Below are positions 28,081-37,174 of a stretch of 64,000 nucleotides of DNA, in pieces. The stretch covers positions 255,001-319,000 of the forward strand of contig NZ_CP118108.1 in NCBI RefSeq assembly GCF_028747985.1, given 5' to 3'. The stretch is from Paenibacillus urinalis. Lineage in GTDB: Bacteria > Bacillota > Bacilli > Paenibacillales > Paenibacillaceae. The notes under the pieces are model-generated. The model was not told the DNA's origin. It did not search any database and saw nothing but the letters and a program-made list of their open reading frames with translations. Both the position numbers and the translations under genes were made by a program. How positions within the stretch are numbered: the first letter of the stretch is position 1; every line of letters begins with the position of its first letter.

Positions 28081-29193
28081 ATGGCACGGGTGGAGTTTCG
28101 ACAAGTACGCAAGCAATTTAGTGATGACAAAAAAGGGACCTTTACCGCAGTAGCGGGCTCCGACTTCGTTATTGAGGATCAAGAATTTGTCGTGTTCGTT
28201 GGTCCCTCCGGCTGTGGAAAAACAACGTCGCTTCGCATGATTGCAGGTCTCGAGAAGCAGACGAGCGGCGATATCCTCATCGGCGAAAGGGTCGTAAACG
28301 ACCTGCATCCGAAGGACCGGGACATTGCCATGGTGTTTCAGGATTATGCGCTATACCCTCATATGACGATACGGGAGAACCTGTCCTTTGGACTCCGTAA
28401 TTTGAAGAAGGATAAAGAGTACATTAATCAGCAGGTGGAAAATGCAGCCGGTATTTTGGGACTGACGCATATGCTGGAGCGGAAGCCGCGGGAGTTGTCC
28501 GGCGGTCAACGCCAGCGTGTGGCTGTCGGGCGGGCGATCGTTCGGGACCCGCAGGTGTTCCTGTTTGATGAGCCGCTCTCAAACCTTGATGCCAAGCTTC
28601 GTATCCAGATGAGGGTAGAACTGAGTGAGCTTCACAAGCGGCTTGGAGCAACCATTGTATACGTTACGCATGATCAGGTAGAAGCGATGACGCTCGGGGA
28701 GCGCATCGTTGTAATGAATAATGGCATTATTCAGCAGATAGACTCTCCAACGGAGCTGTACGCCAATCCGCAGAACATGTTTGTCGCCGGCTTTATCGGA
28801 TCACCTGCGATGAACTTCATCGATGCCGTCGTTGAGGGTAACAAGATTCGTATTGAAGGAGCAGAGCTGACTCTCACAGATGCGGTAGCGGCCGGACTTG
28901 CGGGTTATCATGGCAAGAAGGTCGTGATGGGGATTCGTCCTGAGCATATTTACGGGGAAGACATTGCTCCGAGCTTGGAGGGTGATCACAGAATTGAAGC
29001 AAACATAGATGTTGTTGAGCATCTCGGATCGGAGAACCTGATCTATTTTCACATCGGGAGTCGGTTGATTACAGCGAAGGTTAATCCGGAAACGACGGCA
29101 TATACGGGACTGTCCAAGACTTTCCTGCTCAACTTGCATAAGGCCCATTATTTTGATCCAGAGACCGAGCAAAGAATTATATTAAATTCGTGA
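28081..29193 (+). CDS. Sugar ABC transporter ATPase (MsmX/UgpC type)
   Basis: 370 residues from ATG 28081, preceded by AAAGGAGG at 8 nt. Walker A GPSGCGKTT, signature LSGGQRQRVAVGRAI, Walker B VFLFDEPLSNLDAKL, and switch His in VYVTHDQVEAMT. The C-terminal OB/TOBE regulatory domain is present from about residue 235 (GIRPEHIYGEDIAPS). MsmX-type ATPases often serve several sugar importers, so it may also energise the galactoside permeases at 47.8-49.6 kb. Confidence 0.92.
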   Translation: MARVEFRQVRKQFSDDKKGTFTAVAGSDFVIEDQEFVVFVGPSGCGKTTSLRMIAGLEKQTSGDILIGERVVNDLHPKDRDIAMVFQDYALYPHMTIRENLSFGLRNLKKDKEYINQQVENAAGILGLTHMLERKPRELSGGQRQRVAVGRAIVRDPQVFLFDEPLSNLDAKLRIQMRVELSELHKRLGATIVYVTHDQVEAMTLGERIVVMNNGIIQQIDSPTELYANPQNMFVAGFIGSPAMNFIDAVVEGNKIRIEGAELTLTDAVAAGLAGYHGKKVVMGIRPEHIYGEDIAPSLEGDHRIEANIDVVEHLGSENLIYFHIGSRLITAKVNPETTAYTGLSKTFLLNLHKAHYFDPETEQRIILNS

Positions 29194-29218
29194 GAATAAG
29201 AACAAGGGGTGAAATGTG

Positions 29219-29917
29219 ATGCGTAAGCTGAGTGAGGTGCTGGTCAAGACGGGAGCGGAGATTTATCGGGAGATCATTCCCGTTGCCCTATACAGTGTGA
29301 TCAGTTCATTAATTCTGATTCCTGCTGTGCTGCTGCTGCCCATAACCGCTGCCTTGATCATCATTCCCTTCATTTATATGCCGCTGTTCTTGGGTGTACT
29401 GAATGTATTCCATCACAAGATGGAGCGGAAGAGCAGAAGGAATGGATTAAAGGATTTACTTGCTGGAATGAGAAGAGGGTATTTTCCCGCGGTAATCATG
29501 GGGCTGTTCGTATCGCTGCTCGTGTTCATTCTCTGGTCCACCTGGTGGTATTACGGCGGCAAAGAAGGCATGTTTTATACGATTATTGCGGTATTTCAGA
29601 CATATTTTGTCATCATGGCGTTCATCTCTCAATTCCATACGTTCCAGCTCGTTCTGCAGAAGGAGATGGGGATCTTCAAGGCGATGGGAGAGAGTGTCAA
29701 GCTGCTCCTGAGGCATCCGGGGTACACTGTCGGGGCCTTCTTCCAGACAGTATGTCTTACGGTGCTGCTCGCGCTGACGGCAGTCGGCTTCCTCGTGCTG
29801 TTTAACGGTATGATGGGCATTTATATGTACAAGGTGACGGCTAATTTGATTGAGGAGGAAGAAGAGCCTGCCGCAGATGAGTGGTCTGAGAAAGGAATGA
29901 CGCCGAGCGTAAAATAA
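29219..29917 (+). CDS. YesL/DUF624-like integral membrane protein
   Basis: 232 residues with about five hydrophobic segments (for example SSLILIPAVLLLPITAALII and IMGLFVSLLVFILWSTWWYY) and a Glu-rich C-terminal tail. It resembles YesL-like proteins that accompany sugar ABC operons in Bacillus and Paenibacillus; their function is not known. ATG 29219 is used (AAGGGG 9 nt upstream); a GTG directly before it is the alternative. Confidence 0.65.
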   Translation: MRKLSEVLVKTGAEIYREIIPVALYSVISSLILIPAVLLLPITAALIIIPFIYMPLFLGVLNVFHHKMERKSRRNGLKDLLAGMRRGYFPAVIMGLFVSLLVFILWSTWWYYGGKEGMFYTIIAVFQTYFVIMAFISQFHTFQLVLQKEMGIFKAMGESVKLLLRHPGYTVGAFFQTVCLTVLLALTAVGFLVLFNGMMGIYMYKVTANLIEEEEEPAADEWSEKGMTPSVK

Positions 29918-30051
29918 ATGTAATGTTTTACAGTTTAATGGTTTGTTTTTACATACTCCTCGTGTTCTGTTTACACAGTCGATTTAGCCTGATAAAGGAA
30001 GTTATATTCTATCATGGCTTTATCTACTACAAAATACAGGAGTGAAGCAGT

Positions 30052-33000
30052 TTGTTAAGAAAATGGCAGAAAAGATTATCTTTATTGTGTCTTGGATCAA
30101 TGCTCGCAGGACTCTGGGCTCCGGCCGGTGTCATGCGGGCAGAGGAGGGTGTTGAACTGGCAGCTGCCAAATCAGATTTATTCGTTACCGAAATACATCC
30201 GGATAATCTGGGAGCAGAAGCTTATGAATTTTTTGAGTTGTACAATGCATCAGGATCAGATCTGAATTTGAGCAATTATTCTTTGATTTATAACTACACA
30301 GATAATCCCGGATCGAACAAGGCGTTTGTTGTTCCAGATAACGTAGTTATTCCATCTGGACAAGCTATGGTGATGTGGTACAACAAAACGGGAGTAGGTT
30401 TGGATGATTTTAATATTCATTTTGGAACAGGACTGACTTCATCTCAGATTATCCAAGTAACAGGATTTGACGGATTTGCTAATGGAGGAAAAAGGGGAGT
30501 TATTGTACAGGATAGCAGCGGTAAACCGTTGGCCAATGCAAACTATTTATCTGATGATGTCAGTGAAGGAACAAGTGCGCACTATTACCCTCCAACATCT
30601 GGTGGTGAGCAGACAATCTATGAGCGCAGAGGTGCTGCTACCCCGGGTTCAGTAGCTTCAGAGCAGTTGAGGCCGCAGGAGGAAGTGCAGGCTCCGGTGA
30701 TATTACATATCCCGGTTACTTCGGTCAGTATAGATGAAGATGTCTTGATCCAAGCGGACATTAGCATAGCTGGACAGGGAGCTGATTTGTCTGCAGCTGA
30801 AGCTGTAGACAAGAATGAACAAGATGAATCCGCTTCTTCGAGCTTAAACGAGAATCCAACTGTGATAGAAGATACTTATGAGAGTGCTGGAGAGAATGAA
30901 GCAGAGCAACAAGCCGAAGCAGCGGGTGCACCAGATGGCGTTGTGGAAGAAGAAACAGCAGATCAACAGGCAGAAGATGTGGAGGCTTCAGTTGCAATTC
31001 CTGAGATGGAAGCAGCAGCAGAGCAGCAGATCACTGATCAGAACATGCTGGAAGAAGCTGCTCAGATCGAGGCAGCACAGCAGCAGGCAACCGTCACAGC
31101 TGCCGTTTATTACCGGAGTATGTCGGAGACAGAATTCCATGTTCTGAATATGAGTAAAGCGGAAGGCATGAACTACACGGCCTCCATTCCAAAGACTTCT
31201 TTGACGGATCCGCAGCTGATCTATTATATAGAAGCTGAAGCTCATGGAGCAGTCTCACGAACTGAACAATATACGGTCAACGTCGAACAGGCAGATGTCG
31301 ATTACAATGAGGTCCCAGCCTTGCTTGTAACCGAACTTGTCCCAGATTCAACAAATGTCGGTGGGGCCGATGGATATGAGTTTATTGAGGTGTATAACAA
31401 TACTAATCAGGACATTAATTTGAAGAATTATAAGCTGTACTACCGCTATACGGACTCTGGTCCGTCAGCAGACGTTATATGGCCTACAGATCATGAAGAA
31501 ATGATGATCTCATCGCAGGAAACGATCGTCTTCTGGGTCATTAATTCAGCGAATGGAGATAAAACAGCGGCCGATTTCAATGCCAACTATGGCAGTAATT
31601 TAGTTGAGAATGACAATCTGTATAGAGTCTACTCTGACGGTATGGCCAACGGAGGTAAGCGGGCTGCTGTTATCGGCACAAATACTCATATAGACATAGC
31701 CTCTGCAGCGTATGATAACGATGATGAGACACAAGCAGACAAAGGTATTTTCTATCGTTATCCGACTGGCGGAAGAACAGAAATGCTGAAATACAGTGCA
31801 GGTCTGCTGGACGCAACCCCAGGTGTGGTTGATCCTGTACAGATTCCGTCTGTTCCTGTGCAGTTAGAGACTGATCCTGAAGCACCTGTCCTGCAATTTG
31901 CTGATGTACCTGATACTGTGGACCAGCTTAATAACATAAAAATGGCCTTTGGGGTAACAGACCATACTTCTGTCAAATCAGTTGTCTTATTTTATAAGAC
32001 GGATAAGGATTCCGAGTTTACAAAAAGATACTTGTACTTATCCTATGACGATTCTAATTATCACTATACGGTCTATTCTCCTGAGCTTATAGGCAGCAAA
32101 CAGCTGGAGTATTATCTGGAGCTGTCCGATGGGACGAACGAGCGGCAGACTGAACCTAAATTCGTGGAGATTACTGGCAATGTCCAGTCAGATGAGCTGC
32201 GCTTGAATGTACAGGAAGATCAGATCATTAGCGGTAATACAATGATCAAAGGAACACAAGGTGTTGAAGGAGAGCAGGATATTGAGCTGTTCATAGATGA
32301 CAAAGCCGTTCCTGCTGAGGAAACGTTTGATGCCCTTGAGCACGATGCTTATTTTGCATTTGAAGTGATTGGCGTTAATTATTATTTCAAAAATGCGGTA
32401 ACCAGCGGAGAGGAAATCCTTCACACCTTTCAGGATCCGATTAATCAGTATGAAACGCTGACAGTGCCGATTGATGCGCAGCGATTCCGTGAAGGGAATA
32501 ACGTTCTTTCCATTCGCGCAGGCTCCAAGTCGTCGCCTTTTGATGAGCGTGAAGAAGAGAATAAGGATGATTTTCAGATTCGTAATATTCGTCTCGTCCT
32601 TGCAGATGGAACCGTAGTATATGATCCGAGCTATTCTAACCCCCAAGAAGAGATCAAAATGGGAGACAGCTCAGGTCGCTATGAGTATATTGATTTTGCA
32701 TTTAATCTGACTGCTGAAGAGCTGAGATCAACGGCATATGCCTGGGACACAAGAAAGGCAGAGGATGGCGAGCATGATCTCACTGCAGAAGCGGGGGAGG
32801 AAAGGGTCAGTGCCAGCGTCATTGTTGATAACACGGCGCCTAACATTAATCCGAACCTTGAAGAGGGAAAAGAGTACCGTGGTGAATTTACGATTGATGC
32901 TCATATCACGGATGAGCTTGCAGGAGTTAAGGAAAGCCATGCTGAGCTTGACGGCGAAGTGATAACGCTGCCTTATGAGACATCGTCCTCCAAACTATCG

Positions 33001-35940
33001 GCTGGCGAACACCAGCTGAAGATCCAAGCAGAGGATCAGGCAGGAAATATGAGCGAGGTCGCAATCCGATTCATCGTTCCGGAAGAAAATCCACTGAAAC
33101 CTGAGCTGGTATCTCCTAAGAACGGTGCAGAAGATGTGGCGCTAAATGCAGAGCTCAAAATTAAGGTTACTGATCCTGCCTCCGATGTGATGGACGTATC
33201 CTTTTACAAAGGTTATCTGCATGATGCTAAACAGTTGGAATCCTTCAAAGGATACCGTAATGCAGCAGACGTAGAGCCGCCTAAAGAAGAAGTGCCTGCC
33301 GGAGAAAAGGCAATGACTAAGGGAGACTATACTCAAATTGCAAATGTTGATGGTCAATATCTGACAGACGATTCCATGGAGCAATTTCCGTATCACCGAT
33401 TTGAGGCTAAGCTGAATTCGTCAGTCAAAGATACCGATCAAGTACTGCTGGAGTGGGTTGGGAAGTCGCTTGAAGGACGTAAAGTCAGCCTGTACGCGTT
33501 CCGTCCTGATCAGCAAAAGTGGGAGCTGCTTGACCAGCAAATTGCAGGAGATGAGGATTTTAAGCTTGAGGCGATGGTTACTGCGGGCAATTATCGGAGC
33601 GGCGGTAAAATTCAGATGATGGTGCAGGATGAGCTGCCTGTGAGCGAAGATCCGTATGATTTTTCATTCGTATGGATGTCCGATACACAGTACTACTCAG
33701 AAAGCTATCCAGAAACCTACCGCAAGATTGCGAACTGGATTGGTAATCAGAAAGAAGAGCAAAAAATTAAATATGTAATTCATACCGGGGATATTGTTGA
33801 TGAATCCGACAAGGAGTATCAATGGATAGAGGCGGATAAGAACATGAAGGTACTCGAGGAAGCCAATATTCCTTATGGAGTACTTGCAGGAAATCACGAT
33901 GTATCTAATCAGTTTGGTACCTATGACGAGTACTGGAAATACTTTGGGGCTTGGCGTTTTGAGGATCAACCGCATTACGGAGAGTCCTACAAAAATAATA
34001 TGGGGCATTATGACCTTATTTCATCAAACGGTAACGATTTTATTATTGTGTACATGGGCTGGGGCTTGGGTCAGCCGGAGATTGACTGGATGAACGAGGT
34101 GCTCGCTAAATATCCGGAGCGGAAGGCGATTCTAGCCTTCCATGAATACCTGCTCGTATCCGGTAACCGTGCACCAATTGCTGACAAAGTCTACGAAGAG
34201 GTCATCCTTCCGAATGAGAATGTAATTGCCGCATTGTCGGGGCATTATCATGATGCGGAGTTGAAGGTAGATGAGATCGATGATGACGGAGACGGTACAC
34301 CGGATCGCAGTGTCTATCAGATGCTGGCAGATTACCAAGGAGCAGAAGCGGGTGGACTTGGTTATATCCGGCTCATGCAATTTGATATGCAGAACAACAA
34401 GCTGCACATGAAGACATACTCGCCTCTCTTAGATGATTACAACTATTATGATCCAACCGAGTATCCGGGGAAGGACGAATTTTCACTTGATCTGGACTTG
34501 CAAGGCAAGCTGAAGAGAGTAGCTACAGACTATGCAGGCATTAAGGTGTATACGAATGAGCTGATTGATAAGGCAGCAGGTATCGATAGCGGAAGTGAGG
34601 CCAGTGTAAATTGGTCAGGGCTTGCGAATAATTCGGTGTATCAATGGTATGCCGTAGCTGAAGATGAACACAGTGGCTCTACAAAATCGGATATATGGCA
34701 TTTCTCAACAGGTAAATTCGGTGGTAATCCAGGGACAGATAATCCGGGTACAGGAAACACGGGTAATCAAGCTGGCGGCGGAAGCTCTGAGGAGCAGAAG
34801 CGTAATCCGGTCATTGAAAAGGGAATCATTTCAGTTCAAGTTACATCCGATGGTAAAGCCGTGATAGCTCAGAAGGATATCTCTGAAGCTCTCACTCAGA
34901 CGGAAGAATATATTACGATCAGGCAGGAAGGTATTCCAGGAGAGTCTGGACAACCGCAGCTACAAATAGAGACGGAAGGCTTGAGACTGTTGCATGAAGA
35001 GCAGAAGGATCTTCATATTCACACAGGCTCCCTAAATATTGTGGTTCCCTATGCAGCTATGCAAGGTGAGGCAATGGAGGAGGAATGGCTCACTTTACAC
35101 ATCAAGTTTGTACTTGATGACGAGAGTCGTGGGTGGATAGAAGCAGCAAAAACGACACCTGCTCTGCAGCCTTCAAATCTTGTTGCAGATATTCATTGGT
35201 ATTCAGGAGACCGCAGTCTTACTGCTCTTGCCGCTCCAGTTCAAGTAAATTGGCAGATCAACACCTCGGATATTGATCCTGAATATGCAGGGATATATAG
35301 GGTTCATGCCACGGGAGCTAAATATATCTATGGCAAATGGAAAGATGGGGTTGTTACTTTTGAGACCGATGGAACAGGGCTGATTGCAGTAATGGAATAT
35401 CACATCATGTTTCATGATATGCAGAACCATTGGGCTAAGGAAATAACAGAAAAAATGGCAGCGAGGCATATCGTGAAAGGAACTTCAGAACTTAATTTCA
35501 AACCGAACGCATCCGTGAGCCGCGCGGATTTTGCGGTAATGGCCATGCGCAGCTTGGGAATTGATCGTTCAGAAGATGCATCCTCGTTTGAAGATGTGGC
35601 AGATCAAGCCTACTATGCAAATGCGGTTGCTGCGGCTGAGCAGCTAGGCATTATGCAGGGAAGCGGGGGGCACTTCCGTCCTCTGGATCAGATGACGAGG
35701 GAAGAAGCGGTAGTCGTGTTGATGAGACTGTTCGAGCATATGGAAATAACGGAAGGCACGCCGAACAACGCTCATTCGTTCACCGATATGAGCACAGCTA
35801 GCGATTGGGCGCAGGAAGCAATACTTGCCGCTACGCGCGAAGGGCTTATCAGCGGAAGAACGGACGGCAGCTTCGATCCGCATGACACACTGACTAGAGC
35901 AGAAACTGCACAGCTTATATATAATTTGCTTCAAAAATAA
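30052..35940 (+). CDS. Giant S-layer-homology surface protein with lamin-tail and metallophosphoesterase domains
   Basis: 1962 residues. TTG start with AGGAG about 9 nt upstream. Signal peptide ends around AGVMRAEEG (about 31). Two lamin-tail (LTD) domains lie at about 43-190 (VTEIHPDNLGAEAYEFFELY) and 424-590 (VTELVPDSTNVGGADGYEFI). An Ala/Glu/Gln-rich linker lies between them (about 240-350). Ig/fibronectin-like segments follow. A calcineurin-like metallophosphoesterase domain at about 1203-1440 has its motifs in order: DTQ, HTGDIVDES, GNHD, and SGHYHDAE. Three SLH repeats at about 1786-1962 anchor the protein to the cell-wall polymer. Probably a cell-surface phosphoesterase. It sits inside the amino-sugar recycling block. 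Confidence 0.88.
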   Translation: MLRKWQKRLSLLCLGSMLAGLWAPAGVMRAEEGVELAAAKSDLFVTEIHPDNLGAEAYEFFELYNASGSDLNLSNYSLIYNYTDNPGSNKAFVVPDNVVIPSGQAMVMWYNKTGVGLDDFNIHFGTGLTSSQIIQVTGFDGFANGGKRGVIVQDSSGKPLANANYLSDDVSEGTSAHYYPPTSGGEQTIYERRGAATPGSVASEQLRPQEEVQAPVILHIPVTSVSIDEDVLIQADISIAGQGADLSAAEAVDKNEQDESASSSLNENPTVIEDTYESAGENEAEQQAEAAGAPDGVVEEETADQQAEDVEASVAIPEMEAAAEQQITDQNMLEEAAQIEAAQQQATVTAAVYYRSMSETEFHVLNMSKAEGMNYTASIPKTSLTDPQLIYYIEAEAHGAVSRTEQYTVNVEQADVDYNEVPALLVTELVPDSTNVGGADGYEFIEVYNNTNQDINLKNYKLYYRYTDSGPSADVIWPTDHEEMMISSQETIVFWVINSANGDKTAADFNANYGSNLVENDNLYRVYSDGMANGGKRAAVIGTNTHIDIASAAYDNDDETQADKGIFYRYPTGGRTEMLKYSAGLLDATPGVVDPVQIPSVPVQLETDPEAPVLQFADVPDTVDQLNNIKMAFGVTDHTSVKSVVLFYKTDKDSEFTKRYLYLSYDDSNYHYTVYSPELIGSKQLEYYLELSDGTNERQTEPKFVEITGNVQSDELRLNVQEDQIISGNTMIKGTQGVEGEQDIELFIDDKAVPAEETFDALEHDAYFAFEVIGVNYYFKNAVTSGEEILHTFQDPINQYETLTVPIDAQRFREGNNVLSIRAGSKSSPFDEREEENKDDFQIRNIRLVLADGTVVYDPSYSNPQEEIKMGDSSGRYEYIDFAFNLTAEELRSTAYAWDTRKAEDGEHDLTAEAGEERVSASVIVDNTAPNINPNLEEGKEYRGEFTIDAHITDELAGVKESHAELDGEVITLPYETSSSKLSAGEHQLKIQAEDQAGNMSEVAIRFIVPEENPLKPELVSPKNGAEDVALNAELKIKVTDPASDVMDVSFYKGYLHDAKQLESFKGYRNAADVEPPKEEVPAGEKAMTKGDYTQIANVDGQYLTDDSMEQFPYHRFEAKLNSSVKDTDQVLLEWVGKSLEGRKVSLYAFRPDQQKWELLDQQIAGDEDFKLEAMVTAGNYRSGGKIQMMVQDELPVSEDPYDFSFVWMSDTQYYSESYPETYRKIANWIGNQKEEQKIKYVIHTGDIVDESDKEYQWIEADKNMKVLEEANIPYGVLAGNHDVSNQFGTYDEYWKYFGAWRFEDQPHYGESYKNNMGHYDLISSNGNDFIIVYMGWGLGQPEIDWMNEVLAKYPERKAILAFHEYLLVSGNRAPIADKVYEEVILPNENVIAALSGHYHDAELKVDEIDDDGDGTPDRSVYQMLADYQGAEAGGLGYIRLMQFDMQNNKLHMKTYSPLLDDYNYYDPTEYPGKDEFSLDLDLQGKLKRVATDYAGIKVYTNELIDKAAGIDSGSEASVNWSGLANNSVYQWYAVAEDEHSGSTKSDIWHFSTGKFGGNPGTDNPGTGNTGNQAGGGSSEEQKRNPVIEKGIISVQVTSDGKAVIAQKDISEALTQTEEYITIRQEGIPGESGQPQLQIETEGLRLLHEEQKDLHIHTGSLNIVVPYAAMQGEAMEEEWLTLHIKFVLDDESRGWIEAAKTTPALQPSNLVADIHWYSGDRSLTALAAPVQVNWQINTSDIDPEYAGIYRVHATGAKYIYGKWKDGVVTFETDGTGLIAVMEYHIMFHDMQNHWAKEITEKMAARHIVKGTSELNFKPNASVSRADFAVMAMRSLGIDRSEDASSFEDVADQAYYANAVAAAEQLGIMQGSGGHFRPLDQMTREEAVVVLMRLFEHMEITEGTPNNAHSFTDMSTASDWAQEAILAATREGLISGRTDGSFDPHDTLTRAETAQLIYNLLQK

Positions 35941-35944
35941 CAAA

Positions 35945-35974
35945 GAAGGCGCAGGGTGATGTCCTGCGCCTTCT
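35945..35974 (+). terminator. Terminator-like hairpin
   Basis: Perfect 11-bp stem GAAGGCGCAGG / CCTGCGCCTTC with 7-nt loop. The T-tract is weak, so read-through into namZ is likely. Confidence 0.65.
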
Positions 35975-35997
35975 CTATAACCAAGGGAGGGGATGGC

Positions 35998-37170
35998 ATG
36001 ACGGCAAATGTACTTACCGGAGCTGATCAGTTATCCGAATTATCGCATCCATTTCTTGATGGCAAACGAATAGGGCTGGTTACGAACCCTACAGGTATAA
36101 CGGCTGATTTCAGGACGACGATCGAGATATGTGCGCAGCTTAAGAGCAGCCGGCTGACCGCCTTGTTTGCGGGAGAACACGGTCTGTACGGTGAACGTCA
36201 GGCAGGAGTTCCGTTCGAGGATGAGATGCATCCTGTGCTTGGAATTCCCGTATTCAGCCTGTACGGCAAGCAGAAGACACCGACGCCGGAAATGCTGGAA
36301 CAGGTGGATACAGTTATTTTTGATATGCAGGATGCAGGAGTACGCTTCTATACATATCTGTCTACTCTCTTCTATATAATGGATGCTTGTGGTGCCAGCG
36401 GAAAGTCACTGCTTGTTCTTGATCGAATCAATCCAATGGGGGGAATGAAGGTAGAAGGAGGCATCCTGCAGCAAGGCTATGAATCCTTCGTGGGTGCCTG
36501 GCATATGCCAATACGCTATGGGATGACGATCGGAGAGATTGCCATGATGCGGAACAAGGAAGAGGGGAGCGGATGCGAGCTGGATGTCGTCAGGCTTGAA
36601 GGCTGGAGGCGATCCATGACCTATGCCGAGACGGGGCAGCCCTGGATGATGCCGTCACCCAATATTCCCTCACCAGAAACGGCTGAGGTCTATGCAGGGA
36701 CTTGTTTGTTTGAAGGGACGAATGTGTCTGAAGGACGAGGTACGACCAGACCCTTTGAGTGGATAGGCGCACCTTGGATGGAGGGTGAGCGAATTGCACG
36801 GCAAATGGAAGCTCATCAGCTTCCCGGTGTCCATATTCATCCCGTATATGCTGCACCTGTGTATTCCAAGCATCAAGGCGTACTGTGCGGGGGCGTTCGG
36901 CTGTTCATTACGGATAGAGACCAATTCAAAGCAGTAGAGACAGGGCTGATGCTGCTGCATGAAATTGCACGCTCGCACCCTCAGCACTTCGAATGGACTT
37001 CGCCTCCTCCAGAAGGCAACCGTTATTTTATAGATCTCCTCACAGGAGGAAAGGAAATTAGAGAACGGGTTCGGGACGAAGAAGGACTTCGGCAGATCAT
37101 GGCGAATTGGCATCAGGATGAAGAGAAATGGCGTGAGAGAAGAGCATCTTATCTGATCTATGGGAGCTGA
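35998..37170 (+). CDS. namZ: Exo-beta-N-acetylmuramidase (DUF1343, NamZ-like)
   Basis: 390 residues from ATG 35998 (AAGGGAGGGG upstream; the frame is open to 35956 inside the hairpin). DUF1343/YbbC family: GKRIGLVTNPTGITADFRTT, LFAGEHGLYGERQAG, DTVIFDMQDAGVRFYTYLST, and the C-terminal domain starting near FEGTNVSEGRGTTRPFEWIG. NamZ removes MurNAc from the non-reducing end of peptidoglycan fragments. In B. subtilis it is encoded with nagZ, murQ and murR, as here. I see no clear signal peptide, so the cellular site is uncertain. Confidence 0.9.
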   Translation: MTANVLTGADQLSELSHPFLDGKRIGLVTNPTGITADFRTTIEICAQLKSSRLTALFAGEHGLYGERQAGVPFEDEMHPVLGIPVFSLYGKQKTPTPEMLEQVDTVIFDMQDAGVRFYTYLSTLFYIMDACGASGKSLLVLDRINPMGGMKVEGGILQQGYESFVGAWHMPIRYGMTIGEIAMMRNKEEGSGCELDVVRLEGWRRSMTYAETGQPWMMPSPNIPSPETAEVYAGTCLFEGTNVSEGRGTTRPFEWIGAPWMEGERIARQMEAHQLPGVHIHPVYAAPVYSKHQGVLCGGVRLFITDRDQFKAVETGLMLLHEIARSHPQHFEWTSPPPEGNRYFIDLLTGGKEIRERVRDEEGLRQIMANWHQDEEKWRERRASYLIYGS

Positions 37171-37174
37171 GAAC

